Notes under the pieces: generated by a model | Seen by the model: the letters and a program-made list of their open reading frames with translations, nothing else | Databases searched by the model: none | What the model was told of the DNA's origin: nothing | Translations under genes and position numbers: made by a program | Source: Bacillota bacterium | GTDB lineage: Bacteria > Bacillota > Clostridia > Christensenellales > SZUA-584 | Assembly: GCA_023436525.1 (NCBI GenBank) | Contig: JAEZIW010000011.1 | Coordinates: forward strand, 1-29,554 | Reading direction: 5' to 3' | DNA: 29,554 bases | In this document: positions 6,435-15,788 of the stretch, piece by piece | Layout: each line of letters opens with the position of its first letter | Position numbering within the stretch: the stretch's first letter is position 1

Positions 6435-7285
6435 TTTTCCACATCCTTGATCATGTCCTCCACATAGGTTGGCAGCGCGAACGCCGCCTTATGCAGATTG
6501 GTATTGTAATAACGCGTTTTTAGCCCCAAGGCGTTCCATGATGCTGCTTTAAGATCGCTGACCGGATGATACTGCTTCGACGAAAACCCGAACAGCCAAT
6601 GCCCCGATGGATACGTTGGGATATGCGCCTGATACAGGCGGCTTAACGGAAAGCTCTGCACAATCCGCTTGTGAATCTGCCGAACCGATAACGCGTCTTC
6701 GTTGTAAAACGGGTTCTCATGCTGGTTCACGAGTATGCCGTCCGCTTTTAGCGCCTTGTAGCAATTACCGTAAAACTCTTTGGTGAAAAGACCTTCTCCC
6801 GGCCCGAACGGATCGGTGGAATCCACAATGATCACGTCGTAATGATCGTTGAAACGGCGGATGAACCGCAGTCCGTCCTCAAAATGCACCGTCACGCGCT
6901 TATCCTCTAAGCTGCAGGCCACACCCGGCAGATAGTGCTTACAGACGGCCACCACCTCTTCATCGATCTCCACGAGATCGATATGCTCGATCGTATTGTA
7001 TCGGCAAAGCTCACGCACCGCGCCGCCGTCTCCGCCGCCGATTATCAGTATCGTCTTTGCTGCGGGATGCACCGCCAGCGGCACATGCGTGATCATCTCA
7101 TGGTAAATGAATTCATCCTTCTCCGTCAGCATCAAAAAGCCGTCCAGCGTCAGCATGCGCCCGAATTCGGGTGTCTCAAATATGTCAATGCGCTGAAACC
7201 GGCTTTGCGCGCTGTAAATCTGCTTGTCCACATCAATGCAGAGCCCCACGTTCTTCGTATGCTTTTCCGTGAATGTCAGATGCAT
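6431..7285 (-). CDS. speE: Spermidine synthase (putrescine aminopropyltransferase)
   Basis: The 284-aa enzyme transfers the aminopropyl group of decarboxylated AdoMet to putrescine. Signature blocks are DEFIYHEM (57-64), the nucleotide loop GGGDGG (83-88), LVEIDEEVV and DSTDP (155-159). It lies 3 nt after the decarboxylase stop, with ribosome site GGGGAAAGG, and overlaps speB by 4 nt. Its donor substrate is made by SpeD, the first gene of the cluster. Confidence 0.95.
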   Translation of the reverse strand: MHLTFTEKHTKNVGLCIDVDKQIYSAQSRFQRIDIFETPEFGRMLTLDGFLMLTEKDEFIYHEMITHVPLAVHPAAKTILIIGGGDGGAVRELCRYNTIEHIDLVEIDEEVVAVCKHYLPGVACSLEDKRVTVHFEDGLRFIRRFNDHYDVIIVDSTDPFGPGEGLFTKEFYGNCYKALKADGILVNQHENPFYNEDALSVRQIHKRIVQSFPLSRLYQAHIPTYPSGHWLFGFSSKQYHPVSDLKAASWNALGLKTRYYNTNLHKAAFALPTYVEDMIKDVEK

Positions 7286-7288
7286 AGC

Positions 7289-8746
7289 TTACCTTTCCCC
7301 TTTCAACACGTTAAGGCGTTCCACTGCCAAATCCTCAGGGCCTGTGAGCGAGCCGCCTTTTTCCTTCATGTAGCGAATGTAGGCAAGTATCTCATCGGTG
7401 ATACGTTCTCCAGGCGCGAGTATCGGTATGCCCGGCGGATAGCACATCACCGATTCCGCACAGATTTCGCCTGCGCACTGCTCAAGCGGCAGCGAACGCT
7501 TCTCGGCGTAAAACGCCTCCTGCGGCGTGGCGGCCACCTGCGGGCTCAAATACTCCATATCCATCATTCCGCTTTTGCTGCGCTTGCAGCGCCGCCGTAT
7601 TTCAGCCAGCGCACTCACCAGCCGTTCAATGTCGCGCTCGCGATCTCCCACCGAAATATAAGCGAGAATGTTTGCAACATCACCGAACTCCACCTGTATG
7701 TCGTACTCGTCGCGCAGGATGTCGTACACCTCCACGCCTGCCAGCCCGATATCAAGCGTGTGGACGGAAAGCTTCGTCGGGTCAAAATCAAATATCGTAT
7801 CGCCGTTGACGATTTCACGCGCATATGCATAATAGTCGCCGATTTCGCTGATCTCATCGCGCGCGTACTGCGCCAAGCCGCACACCTTGCTGAATATCTC
7901 ACGGCCGTTCATGGCAAGATTCTTGCGCGATATATCAAGGCTCGACATCAGCAGATATGATCCGCTCGTGGTCTGCGTGAGGCCGATGATCTGCCGAACA
8001 TGCCCCGCGTTCATGCGCGGCCCCGTGACCAGCAGCGAGCTTTGCGTCAGCGACCCGCCGGATTTGTGCATACTGATGCTGGCCATATCGGCTCCGGCCG
8101 CCATCGCGCTGATCGGCATATTGTCTCCGAAGTAAAAATGCGTACCGTGCGCTTCATCCGCGAGCACCGCCATGCCCTTCTCATGCGCCAGCTGTGTGAT
8201 CCTTACAATGTCAGAGCAGATGCCGTAATATGTCGGGTTATTGACCAGCACAGCCTTGGCGTTCGGGTGCTGCTCTATCGCCTTTTCAACGTCATAAACC
8301 GACATGCCGAGCGATATGCCGAGCCGTGCGTCCGTCTGCGGATTCACATAAACGGGCGTTGCGCCGCATAGCACCAAAGCACCGATCACGCTGCGGTGCA
8401 CGTTTCGCGGGAGTATGATTTCGTCGCCCCGCTTGCACACCGAAAGCACCATTGACTGCACCGCTGACGTGGTGCCGCTGACCATAAAAAAAGCGTTTGC
8501 AGCACCAAAAGCCTGCGCCGCGAGCGCTTCCGCTTCTTTAATCACAGAAACGGGATGACAAAGGTTATCAAGCGGTTTGCTCGAATTCACATCCGCCTCA
8601 AGGCATGCGCGCCCGAGGAATGCGGTGAGCTCGGGGTTGCCTCTGCCCTGCTTATGCCCGGGCACGTCAAAAGGAACCACCCTAGCGGCCTTATGGTTTT
8701 TCAGCGCGTCCAACAGCGGCGCTTTTGTTTGATCAAGCTGCTTCAT
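7289..8746 (-). CDS. speA: Orn/Lys/Arg decarboxylase, probable biosynthetic arginine decarboxylase
   Basis: The 485-aa PLP-dependent decarboxylase is of the aspartate-aminotransferase-fold type typical of Firmicutes (B. subtilis SpeA-like). The N-terminal FDVPGHKQGRG is followed by FMVSGTTSAVQSM, the DEAHGTHF motif (197-204) and SMHKSGGSLTQSS with Schiff-base lysine K228. The C-terminal PPGIPILAPGE is also typical. The family includes arginine, lysine and ornithine decarboxylases. Because an agmatinase gene is in the same operon, arginine to agmatine is the likeliest reaction. It follows speD by 18 nt. Confidence 0.9.
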   Translation of the reverse strand: MKQLDQTKAPLLDALKNHKAARVVPFDVPGHKQGRGNPELTAFLGRACLEADVNSSKPLDNLCHPVSVIKEAEALAAQAFGAANAFFMVSGTTSAVQSMVLSVCKRGDEIILPRNVHRSVIGALVLCGATPVYVNPQTDARLGISLGMSVYDVEKAIEQHPNAKAVLVNNPTYYGICSDIVRITQLAHEKGMAVLADEAHGTHFYFGDNMPISAMAAGADMASISMHKSGGSLTQSSLLVTGPRMNAGHVRQIIGLTQTTSGSYLLMSSLDISRKNLAMNGREIFSKVCGLAQYARDEISEIGDYYAYAREIVNGDTIFDFDPTKLSVHTLDIGLAGVEVYDILRDEYDIQVEFGDVANILAYISVGDRERDIERLVSALAEIRRRCKRSKSGMMDMEYLSPQVAATPQEAFYAEKRSLPLEQCAGEICAESVMCYPPGIPILAPGERITDEILAYIRYMKEKGGSLTGPEDLAVERLNVLKGER

Positions 8747-8764
8747 TCATTTTATCCGCCATCG

Positions 8765-9532
8765 CTAGTATACGTTCTTTCCGCTGAATATATCGATCAT
8801 TTCACGTCGCAGGCTGCTTGTGATCTCCAGCCGTTCCCTCGGCGGCAGCTCGTGTACGTCTTTGTTAAACAGGTAGTTTTGCAAGTCCATCTCTTTAATC
8901 AGCATTTTTGTGTGAAATAGATTCGCCTGATACACATTGATATCAATCGCGTCGTATTTTTCGAGCGTCGGCTCGGCAACAAACTCCTGTATAGACGTAA
9001 TGTCATGGTCGATAAACAGCTTCTTGCCGTCAAGATCGCGCGTGAAGCCCCTCACACGGTAATCCATCGTGATGATATCCGAATCGAAGCTGGCGATCAA
9101 ATAATCCAGCGTTCGAAGCGGCGTAATCTCGCCGCAGGTTGCCACGTCGATGTCCACGCGAAATGTCGCGATGGACGTTTCGGGGTGAAACTCGGGATAT
9201 GTGTGCACCGTCACATGGCTCTTATCCAAATGCGCGACCACCGTGTCGCCGCGCGTCCGAAGGCCCGATATGGAATCTTCGGCAATTAAAAAGGTCACGC
9301 TGGCACCCTGCGGGTCGTAATCCTGCTTGGATATGCTTAAAACCTGCGCATTGATCATCGTCGTCACATTTTCGAGAATACCCGTTAAGCGGTCGGAATT
9401 GTACTGCTCATCGACATAAGCAATATACTCGCGCTGTTCTCTTTCGCTTTTGGCATAGCACACATCAAATATGTTAAAGCTCAGTGATTTTGTAAGGTTG
9501 TTAAACCCGTAAAGCTTCAGTTTTGTTTCCAT
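8765..9532 (-). CDS. speD: S-adenosylmethionine decarboxylase proenzyme, E. coli-type
   Basis: The 255-aa pyruvoyl enzyme provides decarboxylated AdoMet. The self-cleavage site is HLDKSHVTVHTYPE, with processing expected between K104 and S105, where the serine becomes the pyruvoyl group. The catalytic-cysteine segment ATCGEITPL contains C133. The protein matches E. coli SpeD over its length, starting KLKLYGFNNLTKSLSF, and is of the long class rather than the short B. subtilis SpeH form. AAAGAAAGG lies 9 nt before the ATG. It is the first gene of the minus-strand polyamine operon. Confidence 0.95.
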   Translation of the reverse strand: METKLKLYGFNNLTKSLSFNIFDVCYAKSEREQREYIAYVDEQYNSDRLTGILENVTTMINAQVLSISKQDYDPQGASVTFLIAEDSISGLRTRGDTVVAHLDKSHVTVHTYPEFHPETSIATFRVDIDVATCGEITPLRTLDYLIASFDSDIITMDYRVRGFTRDLDGKKLFIDHDITSIQEFVAEPTLEKYDAIDINVYQANLFHTKMLIKEMDLQNYLFNKDVHELPPRERLEITSSLRREMIDIFSGKNVY

Positions 9533-10001
9533 TCATTTATGCCTTTCTTTCATTCAATCAGTAAAAAATAAAAACGCCTTAAGTCATGAGCCGAAGCTGC
9601 ATCCACTTGAGCGTTCAATATCCCTTTGTTTGGTCGATAATCCAAACAGCTTTGATTGTTAAGGGGCAGAGTCTATATAGCAAGGAATTACTTTTACTAC
9701 TCTTATTGATTGTTTCACAAGTGTGATGTGCAACTTATGCACACGGCTATTAAGTAGCCAACTTATAAAAATTTGAGTCTCTACTCAACCAATAAGGCAA
9801 CAAAGTTGCCAGTTTCGGCTTTTGACCCGGCTGTCCGTATGGCCTTAATGCTTATTAAAGCATGGTCAAAAAATTCTTTGCCGGCAGGCCATCCCATGCA
9901 CTCTGCCAAAAAGGCTCGCCGCCTCTTTTTTTGCTACGTTATGCATTATAATGAATGTGCACATAAAATACAAGGCCTTTTCATGACAAATCAATGTAAA
10001 T
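9533..10001. other. Intergenic region upstream of the polyamine operon
   Basis: This 469-bp stretch lies between speD and the end of the permease gene and must hold the polyamine promoter. I see no clear -35/-10 pair on the minus strand. Small hairpins such as GGCAACAAAGTTGCC and a palindromic TTGCCGGCAG-like site occur near 9800-9890. A plus-strand frame at 9773-10093 overlaps the permease antisense and lacks a ribosome site. Confidence 0.4.
9907..9932 (-). terminator. Weak terminator candidate for the permease gene
   Basis: AGGC (9912-9915) pairs with GCCT (9921-9924), flanked by A and T runs on both sides, so it could stop transcription in either direction. The stem is short. It lies about 80 nt past the permease stop on the minus strand. 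Confidence 0.4.
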
Positions 10002-11591
10002 CTACTCACCGTCCTCATAATCATGATGGGAGTCTTCCGTTTGGCTTTTATATTCAAGATTTATGGCATCTTCAGTATCTCTTATGTCTTTGATGTCGTC
10101 TTTGTCACCAATATTGCCCACGCCATGAAAACCCGCTGTCCCGTCGAAATAATTCGGCGGTATGTTGTTTTTTACCTGTCTTGGCAGCACACCAAGCTCC
10201 TTTCCGGCTTCTGCTGATAGCCGCGTTCTCAGGCGCGCATAGTAAAGATCCGAACGCTTTTTACCAAACGCGCGCGTCAGCATGTAAATCAGTGAAAACA
10301 GCACCACCAAAATCACACCCGCAATGAGGCCGGAGGCTTGCCCCTGTACAAACGGCATGCTGAAAATGGTGATAACGAGCAGCAGCAGCACCGCAATTGA
10401 TGTGTATGGAAATCCCCCCAGTTGGCATTTGCCGTCAGGCGGGCAGCCATATTTGCGCCGAAACCGGATATGCGTCGCCATGATGACCACATACGTGAAG
10501 AGCAGCGCAAATCCACCCGAGCTGACAAGGAACAGATACGCACTCGGAAACAGCAAGCCAATGCCGAGCGCTGCCAGCATGGCAACACCCGATACAATGA
10601 TCCCTCGGTACGGCACATCGCTGCGATCTTTCAGCCAGCCCGGTGCCATCTTTTCATCCGTGAGCGACCGCATCATGCGCCCGAGGCCAAACATTGCGGC
10701 AAGCATTGTGGAAATGATGGCCGTAATCAGCACCACATTAAGCGCCGTTCCCGCCCACCCGAAGCCGCGCATGTTGAGTGCCGCAACAAACGGGCTGATA
10801 TTCGGATTCAAAGCCGCCGTGGGAATCAGTATTGTGAGCATCGTGATTGCCACCATATAAAGCGCCACAAGGCTCAACACCGTGTTACGGATGGCTCTCG
10901 GCACGGTTTTTTTGGGCTCGTTTGCTTCGGATGCGGCGAGACCGATGATTTCAAACCCCGCATAAGTAAACATCACAATCAGCATACTGCCGGCGAGCCC
11001 CGCAAAGCCGCCCGGCATAAACGTCTCATTACCAAGCGCGCCGGTTCCCACCGGTGCCCTTCCCGCAAAAACACCCACGATCAACAGCACGGCAATAATG
11101 ATAAAAGAAACAATGGCCAGCAGCTTAACGGCAGCCAGCCCGCTTTCAAGCTTGCTTAAAGACCGTGCTCCGAGCAGGTTCAGCAGCGTCACCGCGATGA
11201 TAACGATGCTGCCCATAAGCGGCAGCGACACCTGCGGCAGCCAATGTTGAATCAATATGGATACGGCTGTGGCTTCGCTCGACATCGCAAGCACCATACC
11301 CGTCCAATATACCCAGCCGACCACAAAGCCTGTGCCGCGACCGTAAGCCTCGCCCGCAAAGGTTCGGAACGACCCCGCGTCGGCATTGGCCACCGTCATT
11401 TCCGACAACGCAAACAGTATAAAGTACACAAGGAAACCGCCCACAGCATACGCTATCAGCACCGACGGGCCCGCCGCATTGATGGCGACGGATGATCCTA
11501 AGAAAAACGATCCCCCGATAACTGTTCCCAGCGCCATCATTGTCAGATGACCCGACGACAACCCATTTTGTTTGTTTTTCATTGCTTTCAC
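10002..11591 (-). CDS. APC-superfamily amino acid permease
   Basis: The 529-aa integral membrane protein has about twelve hydrophobic segments. The first segment contains MALGTVIGGSFFLGS, the substrate-binding glycine motif of the APC superfamily, followed by GPSVLIAYAVGGFLVY and ALSEM. Later blocks, FTYAGFEIIGLAASEANEP and PRAIRNTVL, are typical of amino acid/GABA-type permeases. About 85 C-terminal residues are hydrophilic and rich in Asp, Glu and His, and extend past the usual family end. Substrate cannot be read from sequence; the polyamine genes downstream make a basic amino acid or polyamine possible. GGAG lies 9 nt before the ATG. It is divergent from the gerA operon. Confidence 0.9.
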   Translation of the reverse strand: MKAMKNKQNGLSSGHLTMMALGTVIGGSFFLGSSVAINAAGPSVLIAYAVGGFLVYFILFALSEMTVANADAGSFRTFAGEAYGRGTGFVVGWVYWTGMVLAMSSEATAVSILIQHWLPQVSLPLMGSIVIIAVTLLNLLGARSLSKLESGLAAVKLLAIVSFIIIAVLLIVGVFAGRAPVGTGALGNETFMPGGFAGLAGSMLIVMFTYAGFEIIGLAASEANEPKKTVPRAIRNTVLSLVALYMVAITMLTILIPTAALNPNISPFVAALNMRGFGWAGTALNVVLITAIISTMLAAMFGLGRMMRSLTDEKMAPGWLKDRSDVPYRGIIVSGVAMLAALGIGLLFPSAYLFLVSSGGFALLFTYVVIMATHIRFRRKYGCPPDGKCQLGGFPYTSIAVLLLLVITIFSMPFVQGQASGLIAGVILVVLFSLIYMLTRAFGKKRSDLYYARLRTRLSAEAGKELGVLPRQVKNNIPPNYFDGTAGFHGVGNIGDKDDIKDIRDTEDAINLEYKSQTEDSHHDYEDGE

Positions 11592-11785
11592 TCCGCAGCT
11601 TCAAATATATATAGCAGCAATCAATAATTCACTGTTTATTATCATCTTCATACCATAGAAAATTACACATGATATTTAAGGAAAGTTGACAAATTTAAGC
11701 TTTCAAAATGAACGATGCTTCTTTGAACGCATCATTTGCCGCCGCATAGTTCCTTAAATTTTGGTTATATTGAGTGTGAGACAAT

Positions 11786-13387
11786 GTGACGCATGAAAGG
11801 AGCTTAGCTATTTACCGGTCTGGAAGAAAAAAAAATGGGGCTCAGAATAAACAAGAGCCCGAGGCTCATCAAAATAAGGTGCCCGAGGCTCAGCCGATAA
11901 TTGAGCCTTGCGCTCATGAAGACGAAAAACCCGAGCCTCAAGAAGAGAATATGCCTTTTGAACAAAGCCAAAAGCCATCAGTCCCGTCCAACATCGATCA
12001 ATGCGAATCGTTTGTGAAGGGCGTTTTTTGCAACAGCTTTGATATGGTGATTCAGAGCTTTGAAACGAACAAAGGCAAAGCTCTGATCGTTTATGTGGAT
12101 GGGCTGACGGATAAGGACCTAATTGACAGGGATGTCATCCGGCCATTGAAATCGGAGCGTTTCGACGGCAATGTGAACACAGTCCTTCATACCACATTCA
12201 CCGAAACGGAAGATCTGACCAAGTTTACACAGAGCGTCCTTGGAGGCTTTGTTGCGCTTTTTTACAACAATTGCTCAAAAGCTTATCTGATTGAGCTGCG
12301 TCAATTTTCGACGCGCGGTGTTGAGGAGCCCAAGGCAGAGACGGTTGTCAGAGGCCCAAAGGAAGGCTTCAACGAAAATTTAAGAACAAATACATCTTTG
12401 ATACGCCGAAAAATTCACAATCCGAAGCTTGTGATTGAAAATCTCACGCTGGGCAAGCAAACGAATACCAACGTTGAGCTCGTTTATATCAGCGGCCTTG
12501 TGAACCTTGAGGTGCTCAATAGGTTAAAGAAACAGCTCTCAAATATTGATGTCGGAATGATGCTCGAATCGGGACAGCTAGAACAATATCTGGACGACAA
12601 CCCGTTTTCCCCCGTATCGGGAATCGGCCTCACGCAAAAGCCGGACGTCGCCGCAGCTCGCATTCTCGAAGGACGCGTGGCCATATTGATAGACGGCACA
12701 CCGCACGCATTAACCATCCCCGAGCTGTTTATAGAGAATCTTCATACGGCAGAGGATTACTACAACAGAACTCTTTATTCATCAAGTCTGCGTATTTTAA
12801 GGCTGATCGGCCTTTTCGTCACCGTGATGCTGCCGGGGCTTGCTGTTGCCATTATGACGTTTAATCAGGAAATGATTCCGTCTATTTTTTTAAACAGCAT
12901 CATCAGCGCGGTGTTAAAAACGCCGATGCCTGTTTCCGCGGAGATACTCATCATGACAATTATGTTCGAACTGCTTAAGGAAGCCGGGACAAGGCTTCCT
13001 TTAGCTGTTGGCTCTGCCATTTCCATCGTCGGGTCGCTGATTGTCGGCGAAGCGGCTGTTAACGCCGGCATCGTCAGCGAACCATCGGTGATTATTGTGG
13101 CGATTGCCGCCGTCAGCAGTTTTATCGTGCCGAATCTGGCTGAATTCGTGCTTGTTTACCGGGCTTTCTTCTGGCTTATGGGATCGCTGATGGGGCTGAT
13201 TGGCATCGGTGCTGCCTATATGATTATGCTGACCCAGCTGATATCCGAAAGGTCATACGGAATCCCCATACTGTCATCATTCTCAAAAAACGAGATGAAA
13301 GACAGCTTTATCCGGTTCCCTCTGCCTCTCATGAAATTCCGCCCCTCGTCGATTGAAAAGCGGAATCTGAAAAGGAAGGGGGCTTAA
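11786..13387 (+). CDS. GerA-family spore germination receptor subunit A
   Basis: The protein of up to 533 aa is the A subunit of a Ger nutrient receptor in the spore inner membrane. A soluble N-terminal domain contains CESFVKGVFCNSFDMV, ALIVYVDGL, ENLRTNTSLIRRKI and the pattern NPFSPVSGIGLTQKPD. It is followed by EGRVAILIDGTPHAL and a C-terminal membrane region of about five segments with SAEILIMTIMFELLKEAG. About 60 N-terminal residues are low-complexity Pro/Glu/Gln with repeated PEA units. The start is uncertain: the GTG at 11786 lacks a good ribosome site. AAAGGAG (11796-11802) points 7 nt ahead to an in-frame ATT at 11810, and the first in-frame ATG is at 11951. Subunits C and B follow. 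Confidence 0.93.
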   Translation: MTHERSLAIYRSGRKKNGAQNKQEPEAHQNKVPEAQPIIEPCAHEDEKPEPQEENMPFEQSQKPSVPSNIDQCESFVKGVFCNSFDMVIQSFETNKGKALIVYVDGLTDKDLIDRDVIRPLKSERFDGNVNTVLHTTFTETEDLTKFTQSVLGGFVALFYNNCSKAYLIELRQFSTRGVEEPKAETVVRGPKEGFNENLRTNTSLIRRKIHNPKLVIENLTLGKQTNTNVELVYISGLVNLEVLNRLKKQLSNIDVGMMLESGQLEQYLDDNPFSPVSGIGLTQKPDVAAARILEGRVAILIDGTPHALTIPELFIENLHTAEDYYNRTLYSSSLRILRLIGLFVTVMLPGLAVAIMTFNQEMIPSIFLNSIISAVLKTPMPVSAEILIMTIMFELLKEAGTRLPLAVGSAISIVGSLIVGEAAVNAGIVSEPSVIIVAIAAVSSFIVPNLAEFVLVYRAFFWLMGSLMGLIGIGAAYMIMLTQLISERSYGIPILSSFSKNEMKDSFIRFPLPLMKFRPSSIEKRNLKRKGA

Positions 13388-13396
13388 TTAAAGGTC

Positions 13397-14614
13397 ATGA
13401 TAAAAAAAATAGGTTTGGCAGCTCTCATTTTTATCGTTCTCATTTCCGGCGGCTGCTGGAATAAAAAAGAACCGAACGACTTAGCGTTAATTGACAGCAT
13501 TGTCTATAACAAAACGCAGGATGGCAGGTATCAGACCACCGTTGAGTTTCTCAACTTATCCGGTTCAGGCAAAAAAACCGGCGCGGGAGGCGGCGGCGGA
13601 GAAGCCTCCGGAAAAAAGTCAATCACTTTAACAGCAACAGGCGATTCTTACAGAGAAGCGATCGCAAACATCACTTCCAGTATAGAAAAGACGATATATG
13701 GCGCGCACAACCATGTCCGTTTTTTCACTGAATCTGCCGCAAAAAGTGATATGGCCGCCACAATTGATACTTTATTAAGAGACCATTTAACGGATGAAAC
13801 CCCCTTGATGGTGGTGATCAAAGGTGATGCCGAAAAAATCTATGAATCATCGATAGGGCTTGCTGATTCAGTCGGTGCTTTTATAGACAGAATGCAGATA
13901 ACACAGCAAGAATCATCATCAATGTCTGTTTTTGTCTCCACACTTAAGTTCTTTAAGGATTTTTTCAATGACGGCATAGAACCAGTGGCTGGTGTTGTTC
14001 AAGTTGTCAAATCCAAATCGGATACTCAAACGTCAGGGAGCGATTCAAAAGGCGCAGAGGATAAAGACAAGCTCCTGTATGAAGGGCTGGCCGCTTTTAA
14101 GGGCGATAAACTGGTGGGCTTTTTCAACGGCACTGAAACGCGCGCGTATAATATTATCACAGGCAAGATCGGTGTAACGATCGTGACCGTTCCATTTGAA
14201 AACAGTTCTGTGATTTGCGAAGTGACCAAGGCTTCTTCGGATATCAAAACAAGCATTAAGGATGAATCAGCTGCCATCGATTTGAAAATAAAAGCCGATA
14301 TACGTGTGATCGGCTGCGGCGCAGATGTAAACCCGAGTGATACCGATATCATGAGGCAAATCGAAACGGCCTTTAACAGCTATTTGGTGCCGCAAATTGC
14401 AGGTGCCGTTCAGAAAGCTCAAAAAGTCTTTTCCAGCGATATTCTCGGGTTCGGCATGAGTGTACACGAACAGCATCCCGAGGACTGGCAAAGGATTAAG
14501 AAAGACTGGGGCCGGATATTCCCCGAAGCCACAGTTAAAATATCCGTCGCTTCGAACGTGTATCAGACAAGTGAAACCAAAGACAGTATTCTGTCGGAAT
14601 TTACGGAGGACTAA
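13397..14614 (+). CDS. Ger(x)C-family spore germination lipoprotein (subunit C)
   Basis: The 405-aa lipoprotein subunit of the germinant receptor has signal peptide and lipobox LISGGC with the acylated Cys at residue 20. NKKEPNDLALIDSIVYNK follows, the usual start of mature GerC proteins. A glycine-rich insert (GAGGGGGEASG) lies around residues 60-70. Later blocks include YEGLAAFKGDKLVGFFNG and the C-terminal GFGMSVHEQHPEDWQRIKKD, typical of the family. It begins 9 nt after the A-subunit stop. The gene order here is A-C-B rather than the A-B-C of B. subtilis gerA. Confidence 0.93.
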   Translation: MIKKIGLAALIFIVLISGGCWNKKEPNDLALIDSIVYNKTQDGRYQTTVEFLNLSGSGKKTGAGGGGGEASGKKSITLTATGDSYREAIANITSSIEKTIYGAHNHVRFFTESAAKSDMAATIDTLLRDHLTDETPLMVVIKGDAEKIYESSIGLADSVGAFIDRMQITQQESSSMSVFVSTLKFFKDFFNDGIEPVAGVVQVVKSKSDTQTSGSDSKGAEDKDKLLYEGLAAFKGDKLVGFFNGTETRAYNIITGKIGVTIVTVPFENSSVICEVTKASSDIKTSIKDESAAIDLKIKADIRVIGCGADVNPSDTDIMRQIETAFNSYLVPQIAGAVQKAQKVFSSDILGFGMSVHEQHPEDWQRIKKDWGRIFPEATVKISVASNVYQTSETKDSILSEFTED

Positions 14615-14617
14615 GCG

Positions 14618-15760
14618 ATGAACAAACCGATAATCACCTCAGTTCAGCTTTTAATGCTCGCAGTGGGCAGTGCGCTGGTTTTTCCATATACGTTTATGCC
14701 GATTTTAAGCACACCAAACGCAAACCAAGATGTATGGATTGTTCTTTTGCTTGCCTTCGTTTATATCGTCATTATTAACGCGCCGCTGCTTTATCTGATT
14801 AACAAATTCAGAGGGTTGACTGTCAACCAGATTGCCGAAACAATCACAGGCAAAGTGATCGGCAAGCCCGTCGTCATGGTATTCATTCTGTTCTTCTTTT
14901 ACTGCTTTTTGGCATGCTCATTAATCACCATGCATTTTATGAATGCGTATCTTTTCCCTGGAACACCAAAGTGGGTTTTGCTGATTTTTATGATTGTTCC
15001 CGTCTGCTATGCCTCGTTTAAAGGTGCCGGTACAATCGGCCGTTTGTCTATTTTTATTATCTCTTTCGTGTTATTGACGATCGTTTTGTTTCTTATCTTT
15101 GGCTCTTCCAACATGGATTTCAGGGTGTTTCTGCCGATACTTTCAGACTCAACGTTCATGAATCTGAATATCAGCGCTTTCTATACGGCCGCACGCTTTT
15201 CGGAAATACTGATCTTTCTGATGTTTTCTTACTACCTTGATAAAAAAGTCAGTATTAACAAAACATATGCTGCGGCTCTTGCGGTGTTCGGTATCAGCTT
15301 TATGCTTATCCTCGTCCCGACGGTTGCCGTACTGGGTGTCGATTTTGCAAGAATGTCTTGGAACCCGTACTATGTTTATTCCCGGCAGGTCAATGCCTTC
15401 AGCTTTCTGGAACGTATTCAGGCTTTAAACACGCTCGCCTGGTTTCCTGCCACCATACTCAAGCTTGCTATTTACAACTTTATGGCCTGCAGAGCCTTAT
15501 CCATGTTGTTTAAAACCAAATCGCATAAAAAGTTCGTGATACCTGTTGCGGTACTTGGGTTTATTGCTTGCAATATTCCGATTCTAAGCAATTCCGGCAC
15601 CATCAAATTGCTCAGTTCAGACAAGGTCTTCCCGTATGTGATTTTGCCTGTGACATTCATATTGCCGTGCGTGCTCGTTGCCGTTTTTCTCATTCGAAAA
15701 AAGAAGCTGGAACCCGTCATTAAAAAGCTGCAGATGGCCAAAAAACCGACGGAACAATAA
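14618..15760 (+). CDS. GerAB-type spore germination permease (subunit B)
   Basis: The 380-aa protein has about ten hydrophobic segments. It belongs to the endospore germination permease family, a branch of the APC superfamily thought to bind the germinant. It begins KPIITSVQLLMLAVGSALVF and contains LYLINKFRGLTVNQIAETI, FKGAGTIGRLSIFI, FLPILSD and ERIQALNTLAWFPATILKL, all typical. GGAGGA (14605-14610) is 7 nt before the ATG, 3 nt after the gerC stop. Confidence 0.93.
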   Translation: MNKPIITSVQLLMLAVGSALVFPYTFMPILSTPNANQDVWIVLLLAFVYIVIINAPLLYLINKFRGLTVNQIAETITGKVIGKPVVMVFILFFFYCFLACSLITMHFMNAYLFPGTPKWVLLIFMIVPVCYASFKGAGTIGRLSIFIISFVLLTIVLFLIFGSSNMDFRVFLPILSDSTFMNLNISAFYTAARFSEILIFLMFSYYLDKKVSINKTYAAALAVFGISFMLILVPTVAVLGVDFARMSWNPYYVYSRQVNAFSFLERIQALNTLAWFPATILKLAIYNFMACRALSMLFKTKSHKKFVIPVAVLGFIACNIPILSNSGTIKLLSSDKVFPYVILPVTFILPCVLVAVFLIRKKKLEPVIKKLQMAKKPTEQ

Positions 15761-15788
15761 CGTTTTTTCTACGCATTATCGGTTTTTT
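15740..15788 (+). terminator. Possible terminator at the end of the germination operon
   Basis: AAAAAACCG (15740-15748, inside the last codons of gerB) can pair with CGGTTTTTT (15780-15788) over a 31-nt loop. The large loop makes this only a candidate. It is symmetrical and could work both ways. Confidence 0.35.

Noticed and set aside
9773..10093. 106-codon plus-strand frame
   Set aside because: Second half is antisense to the permease gene, no ribosome site, no family pattern.
11721..11751. Sigma-G promoter for the germination operon
   Set aside because: TGAACG and CATAGTT are present, but the spacer is 15 nt instead of the expected 17-18 and both boxes are poor matches.
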